From: Acidobacteria bacterium RIFCSPHIGHO2_01_FULL_67_28
GTDB taxonomy: Bacteria; Acidobacteriota; Terriglobia; Acidiferrales; 2-02-FULL-67-57
Direction of reading: 5' to 3'
NCBI GenBank assembly: GCA_001766965.1
Contig: MEKM01000043.1
Span: forward strand, 1-9,166
Length of the DNA stretch: 9,166 nucleotides
Below, one piece after another: positions 5,695-9,166 of this stretch. Under the pieces are notes generated by a model. That model was not told where the DNA came from. It worked only from the letters and a program-made list of their open reading frames with translations, and did no database searches. Numbering within the stretch: the stretch's first letter is position 1; every line of letters starts with the position of its first letter. The position numbers and the translations under genes were made by a program.

Positions 5695-7136
5695 CAGGGC
5701 AGGGGCAGGACGGAGCGGGCGGCGGCGCCGAGCACAGGCCCGGGGACGATTCCGAGATAGAGCGTGCCCAGCGCCGTCAGCGTCAGCACGAAGGCCACGG
5801 AGGCGGGCACGGGCGCGACCTCCAGGTCGGCCCGCGGCTCGTTCATGTACATCACCTTCACCACCCGCAGGTAGTACGCCACCGACAGCGCGCTGTTGAC
5901 CACCCCCAGCACCACCAGCCAGATAAGGTTCGCTTTCAACGCCGCGGTGAAGATGTAGAACTTGCCCAGAAAGCCCCCGGTCAGCGGAATCCCGATAAGC
6001 GACAGCAGGAAGAGGGTCAGGCAGGCGGCCAGCAGCGGCTGGCGGCTGTGCAGTCCGGCGTAGTCGTCAATCTCCTGGTGGCTCTCCCCGGCCGACACGT
6101 GCGAGACCACCGTGAACGCCCCCAGCTTCATCAGCGCGTAGGCCACGAGATAAAAGAGCACCGCCGCGATGCCCAGCTCGCTCCCCGCCGCGAACGCCAC
6201 CAGGATGTAGCCGGCGTGGGCGATCGACGAATAAGCCAGCATCCGCTTGATGTTCGTCTGCACCAGCGCGCCCAGGTTGCCGACGAACATCGTCAGCAGC
6301 GCCGACGCCCAGATGACCCAGAACCAGGTCTCCTGCGTCGGCTCCAGGGCGGTGAAGAAGATGCGCAGGAAGGCGGCGAAGGCAGCGGCCTTGGGCCCGG
6401 CCGAAAGGAAGGCGGTGATGGGCGTGGGCGCGCCCTCGTAGACGTCGGGCGTCCACACCTGGAAGGGGGCGCTGGCCACTTTGAAGCCCAGCCCGACGAA
6501 GAGCAGCCCCATCCCCATCAGCACCAGCGTGGGATTGGTTCCGGGGGCCCCGAGCGCCGCGGCGATGTCGGGCAGGAAGGTCGTTCCCGTGCCGCCGAAA
6601 ATCAGGGCGATGCCGTAGAGCAGGAACGCCGTGGCGAACGAGCCCAGCAGGAAGTACTTCATCGCCGACTCGCTCGACTTCGCGTCCGTCCGCCGGAAGC
6701 CGATGAGGATGTAGGTGGCGATGGAGGAGATCTCGAGGCCGAGGAAGACCAGGATGAGCTCGTTGGCCGCCGCCATCATCCCCATCCCCACCGTGCCGAA
6801 GAGCAGCAGAGCGTAGTACTCGCCGTGGTTGATGTTCTCCCGCTCCAGGTAGCGGAAGGAGGCGATGATGGTGAGCGCGGTGATGGCCAGCAGCACGAAA
6901 TGCAGGAAGCTGCTGAAGCCGTCAATGATCACCAGCTGGCTGAAGGCGTAGCCGGGGTTCTGCGCCTGCGCCACCGCCGCCACCAGCGCCGCCAGGGTCC
7001 CCACCAGGGCCAGCGGCCCCAGCATCCGCTTTTCTCCTCGGGGCAAAAATGGTTCGGCGACCATCACAATCAGGCCGAAGGCGGTGAGCACAATCTCCGG
7101 CAGGACGCGCACCAGGTCGGCGGTGGAGGGCATCAT
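5694..7136 (-). CDS. nuoN: NADH-quinone oxidoreductase subunit N, copy 2
   Basis: This second NuoN, an antiporter-like Complex I membrane subunit, has 480 residues, normal for the family, with about 14 hydrophobic segments. Expected charged residues are present: Glu135 in FLGLEISSIATYIL, Lys219 in GLGFKVASAPFQVWTPDVYEG, Lys249 in SAGPKAAAF, and Lys392 in GGFLGKFYIF. Lys337 in YALMKLGAF is an extra charge where copy 1 has Thr (YTVMTIGAF). Two ATG codons are in tandem. The first (7136-7134) is 6 nt after GGAGGA and overlaps the nuoM stop as ATGA; the second (7133-7131) would also work. It is the last gene of the - strand nuo cluster and stops against the terminator of the opposing unit. Identity with the first NuoN is only moderate, so this is an old paralogue, probably of a second Complex I isoform. 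Confidence 0.95.
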   Translation of the reverse strand: MMPSTADLVRVLPEIVLTAFGLIVMVAEPFLPRGEKRMLGPLALVGTLAALVAAVAQAQNPGYAFSQLVIIDGFSSFLHFVLLAITALTIIASFRYLERENINHGEYYALLLFGTVGMGMMAAANELILVFLGLEISSIATYILIGFRRTDAKSSESAMKYFLLGSFATAFLLYGIALIFGGTGTTFLPDIAAALGAPGTNPTLVLMGMGLLFVGLGFKVASAPFQVWTPDVYEGAPTPITAFLSAGPKAAAFAAFLRIFFTALEPTQETWFWVIWASALLTMFVGNLGALVQTNIKRMLAYSSIAHAGYILVAFAAGSELGIAAVLFYLVAYALMKLGAFTVVSHVSAGESHQEIDDYAGLHSRQPLLAACLTLFLLSLIGIPLTGGFLGKFYIFTAALKANLIWLVVLGVVNSALSVAYYLRVVKVMYMNEPRADLEVAPVPASVAFVLTLTALGTLYLGIVPGPVLGAAARSVLPLP

Positions 7137-8674
7137 CGCTTGTCCTCCGCCGCGTCGGGCGCGCCCGACTCGGGCGACTGCGCCAGCTCATAGTGGGGCG
7201 ACTCGACCTGGAGCAGAATGCGCTTGGTGGTGGCCTCGGTGCGGCTGGTGAGGAAGGGCGAGCCGACCCCCAGGCCGAGGATGATAAGGGCGAACGCCGC
7301 CGCGATCACAAGCTCGCGCGGGCTCAAGTCAGCCAGTCGCCGGTTCGCGTCGTTCGTGACTTCGCCGTAGACTACCCGCTGGACCATCCACAGCAAGTAG
7401 ACCGCCGCCAGCACCACCCCGAAGGCCGCCAGCACCGCGTAGCTGCGCTCGGCCTCGAACACTCCCACCAGCACCATGAATTCGCCCACGAAGTTCGCGA
7501 GCAGCGGCAGGCCGAGCGAGGCCAGGCAGGCCACGAGGAAAAAGGCGGAGAAGACCGGCAGGGGCGTCCCCAGCCCGCCGAACTCGCTGATGAGGTGCGT
7601 GTGGCGGCGGTCGTAGAGCATCCCGGCGAAGGCAAACAACGCGCCCGTCGAAACCCCGTGGGCCAGCATCAGGAAGATCGCGCCCTGCGTCGAGATGACG
7701 TTCATCGCCATGATGCCCAAAACGACAAAGCCCATGTGGCTGACGGAGGAAAACGCAATGAGCTTCTTGACGTCGGGCTGCACCAGCGACACCAGTGCCC
7801 CGTAGAGGATGCCGATGAGCGCCAGCGCCGAAATCACGGGGGCGAACTCCTTGGCGGCGTCCGGGAAAAGCGGCAGGCAGTAGCGCAGCAGACCGTAAGC
7901 GCCCATCTTCAGCAGCACGCCCGCCAGGATGACCGAGCCCGCCGTCGGCGCTTCCACGTGCGCGTCCGGGAGCCAGGTGTGGAAGGGAAAGAGCGGCACC
8001 TTGATGGCGAAGGCCAGGAAGAAGGCGAGGAACAGCCAGCGCTCTTCGCCCGGCGCCAGCAGCGCCGGGTGCGCCTGCCGCAGGCCGTAGAGCGCCAGCA
8101 GGTCGAAGGTGCCGGTGGCCGTGTAGAGCCAGATGATGGCCACCAGCATCAGCAGCGAGCCCGCCATGGTGAAGAGCACGAACTTAATGGCGGCGTAGAG
8201 CCGCCGCTCGTGCCCCCAGACGCCGATGAGGAAGTACATCGGGATCAACATGACTTCCCAGAAGACGTAGAAGAGGAAGAGGTCGAGCGCCGCAAAGACG
8301 CCCAGCATTCCGGTCTCGAGCACGAGCAGCATCAGGAAGAATTCTTTGACCCGTTTGGTGATGGGCCAGGAGGCCAGCACGGCCAGCGGAGTGAGAAAAG
8401 CGGTCAGGAGCACCAGCACCAGGCTTAGCCCGTCCAGCCCGACCTGATAGAGGATGAGCGGCGACGGAATCCAGACGCGCGCCTCGAGGAACTGCATCCC
8501 GGCGGAGGCGGGGTTGAACCAGAAATAGAGCGGCAGGGCCAGCGCGAATTCCACGAGCGAGGTCACGAGCGCCACGCGCCGGATGCGCTCCACCGCCCCG
8601 GCGGGAAGGAACAAAATCAGCAGCGCCCCCAGCACGGGGAAGAAAACCACGAGGCTCAACCAGTACGCTTTCAT
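7133..8674 (-). CDS. nuoM: NADH-quinone oxidoreductase subunit M, copy 2
   Basis: This second NuoM has 513 residues and about 14 membrane helices. Channel residues are intact: Glu140 in FWEVMLIPM, Lys225 in FAIKVPLFPFHTWLPDAH, Lys256 in AGVLLKMG, and Glu398 in NFVGEF. Compared with copy 1 it lacks most of the insert after the GHERRLYAAIKF region and has a different charged tail (SPESGAPDAAEDKR). The ATG at 8674 lies 9 nt after the nuoL stop with no clear ribosome binding site, so translation is probably coupled to nuoL. Its stop overlaps the nuoN start by 4 nt. Roughly half the residues appear identical to copy 1 by eye, with the best-conserved parts keeping about 86-90% DNA identity. The assignment to NuoM rather than to a cation antiporter subunit or a hydrogenase membrane subunit rests on the flanking nuoL and nuoN. 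Confidence 0.95.
   Translation of the reverse strand: MKAYWLSLVVFFPVLGALLILFLPAGAVERIRRVALVTSLVEFALALPLYFWFNPASAGMQFLEARVWIPSPLILYQVGLDGLSLVLVLLTAFLTPLAVLASWPITKRVKEFFLMLLVLETGMLGVFAALDLFLFYVFWEVMLIPMYFLIGVWGHERRLYAAIKFVLFTMAGSLLMLVAIIWLYTATGTFDLLALYGLRQAHPALLAPGEERWLFLAFFLAFAIKVPLFPFHTWLPDAHVEAPTAGSVILAGVLLKMGAYGLLRYCLPLFPDAAKEFAPVISALALIGILYGALVSLVQPDVKKLIAFSSVSHMGFVVLGIMAMNVISTQGAIFLMLAHGVSTGALFAFAGMLYDRRHTHLISEFGGLGTPLPVFSAFFLVACLASLGLPLLANFVGEFMVLVGVFEAERSYAVLAAFGVVLAAVYLLWMVQRVVYGEVTNDANRRLADLSPRELVIAAAFALIILGLGVGSPFLTSRTEATTKRILLQVESPHYELAQSPESGAPDAAEDKR
7143..7148 (-). promoter_or_regulatory. Ribosome binding site of nuoN copy 2
   Basis: GGAGGA on the - strand lies inside the 3' end of nuoM copy 2, 6 nt before the ATG at 7136. 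It supports the first of the two tandem ATG codons. The first nuoN copy, by contrast, has no ribosome binding site at proper spacing. Confidence 0.7.
7894..7980 (-). repeat. Inverted-repeat partner within nuoM copy 2
   Basis: This is the partner of 1439-1525 in opposite orientation. The longest exact shared runs are about 17 nt (GGCTCGGTCATCCTGGC) and 15 nt (CTGCTGAAGATGGGC). It codes for the same conserved TM7-TM8 segment of NuoM. Confidence 0.6.
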
Positions 8675-8683
8675 CGTTGCGCG

Positions 8684-9166
8684 CTAGCGGAAGACATAGT
8701 CCCGGGCGAAATAGGAAAGAATCACCAGCGCCCCCACGACCACCCAGGCGCCATAGCTGCGGGTGTTGCCCGATTGCAGCAGCCGCACCCACAGGCCGAA
8801 GCTGCGGGCGCGGGCGGCGACGCCGTTGAATGCGCCGTCCACCACCTTGACGTCCACCTCCTGCCAGAACACCCGCTCCGAGAGCCAGTGCAGCGGCCGG
8901 ATGATGGCGGCGTAGTAGATTTCGTCCACGTAATACTTGCCCAGCAGAAGTTGATAGGGCCGGCGGAAAGTTTCGGCCAGCTGCTTGGCCAGCTCGGGAT
9001 TGCGGAGGTAGAACGCGTAGGCGACGGTCAACCCGGCGAGCGCCAGCAGCACGGTCAGCCCCATCAGCCCGAGCTCTTCGCTGTGCGAGTGCGTGAGCGC
9101 CTCGGCCCGCAGGAGGGCGGTGGAGGAGGAGAACACCGGCTCCAGGAAATGCTCAAACAGGTTGGG
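8684..9166 (-). CDS. nuoL: NADH-quinone oxidoreductase subunit L, copy 2 (3' part)
   Basis: This is the C-terminal 160 residues of a second NuoL; the frame is open to the right edge, so the gene begins outside the window. It opens with PNLFEHFLEPVF, closely matching GNWFEHFLEPVF of copy 1. A membrane helix (about 32-53 of the visible part), the KYYVDEIY motif (77-84), the lateral-helix region with one VDVKVVDG unit (104-111), RLLQSG (128-133) and a last membrane helix (about 139-153) follow. The GTG at 9136 is internal because coding similarity continues upstream of it. The lateral-helix region is 27 residues shorter than in copy 1 between the DG motif and the Q-[TS]-G motif. The stop is TAG, 9 nt before nuoM. 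Gene order L-M-N is the same as in the opposing cluster. Confidence 0.94.
   Translation of the reverse strand, partial: PNLFEHFLEPVFSSSTALLRAEALTHSHSEELGLMGLTVLLALAGLTVAYAFYLRNPELAKQLAETFRRPYQLLLGKYYVDEIYYAAIIRPLHWLSERVFWQEVDVKVVDGAFNGVAARARSFGLWVRLLQSGNTRSYGAWVVVGALVILSYFARDYVFR

Noticed and set aside
6048..8428. Two long open frames on the + strand (6048-7193 and 7193-8428) opposite nuoN and nuoM of the second cluster
   Set aside because: They have the same low-complexity H/E/Q/R/G composition as other antisense shadows. The - strand frames carry full family motifs.
1..9166. Mrp antiporter or membrane-bound hydrogenase subunits instead of nuoL, M, N
   Set aside because: The L-M-N order, the lateral-helix region at the end of both NuoL copies, and the NuoN motif PDVYEGAPTP identify Complex I.
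1..9166. Mobile elements, CRISPR arrays, tRNA or rRNA genes, defence genes
   Set aside because: I saw no transposase-like frames, no regularly spaced repeats, and no tRNA- or rRNA-like segments. Almost every base belongs to energy-metabolism genes.

Overview
The window reads as a core energy-metabolism locus from a high-GC bacterium. Codon third positions are almost all G or C, which is an estimate by eye. Gene content and protein style suggest Acidobacteriota or a related group. The pointers are a second NADH dehydrogenase (Complex I) membrane-arm cluster, an F0 subunit c with a secretory-type N-terminus, and F0 genes placed directly after nuoN. This placement is inference from family knowledge, not from a marker gene.

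Layout. On the + strand (1-5637) a tightly packed series runs nuoL (3' part only), nuoM, nuoN, atpZ-like, atpI-like, atpB, atpE. Gene junctions are overlaps or gaps of 10 nt or less, except for a 91-nt leader before atpE. A clear intrinsic terminator at 5661-5694 closes the unit. On the - strand, a second Complex I membrane-arm set converges on the same terminator: nuoL (3' part, running off the right edge), nuoM and nuoN (9166 down to 5694). The only space between the two units is 56 nt, largely filled by the terminator. No stretch longer than 100 nt lacks a gene.

How the genes work together. NuoL, NuoM and NuoN are the three antiporter-like subunits of Complex I that couple quinone reduction to ion translocation. 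AtpB (subunit a) and AtpE (subunit c) form the ion path and rotor of the F0 motor that spends this gradient to make ATP. AtpZ and AtpI are small membrane proteins linked to F0 assembly or Mg2+ supply. The left unit therefore appears to co-transcribe producers and consumers of the ion gradient. The rest of the ATP synthase (b, delta, alpha, gamma, beta, epsilon) is not here and must be encoded elsewhere.

The two nuo sets are diverged paralogues rather than a recent duplication, although short stretches of nuoM keep about 86-90% DNA identity in inverted orientation. I see no mobile element, CRISPR array, tRNA, rRNA or defence system. The points most worth a second look are the ion-ligand residues and degenerate glycine motif of subunit c, the unusual residues around the essential arginine of subunit a, the different length of the NuoL lateral-helix region in the two copies, and the convergent architecture itself.
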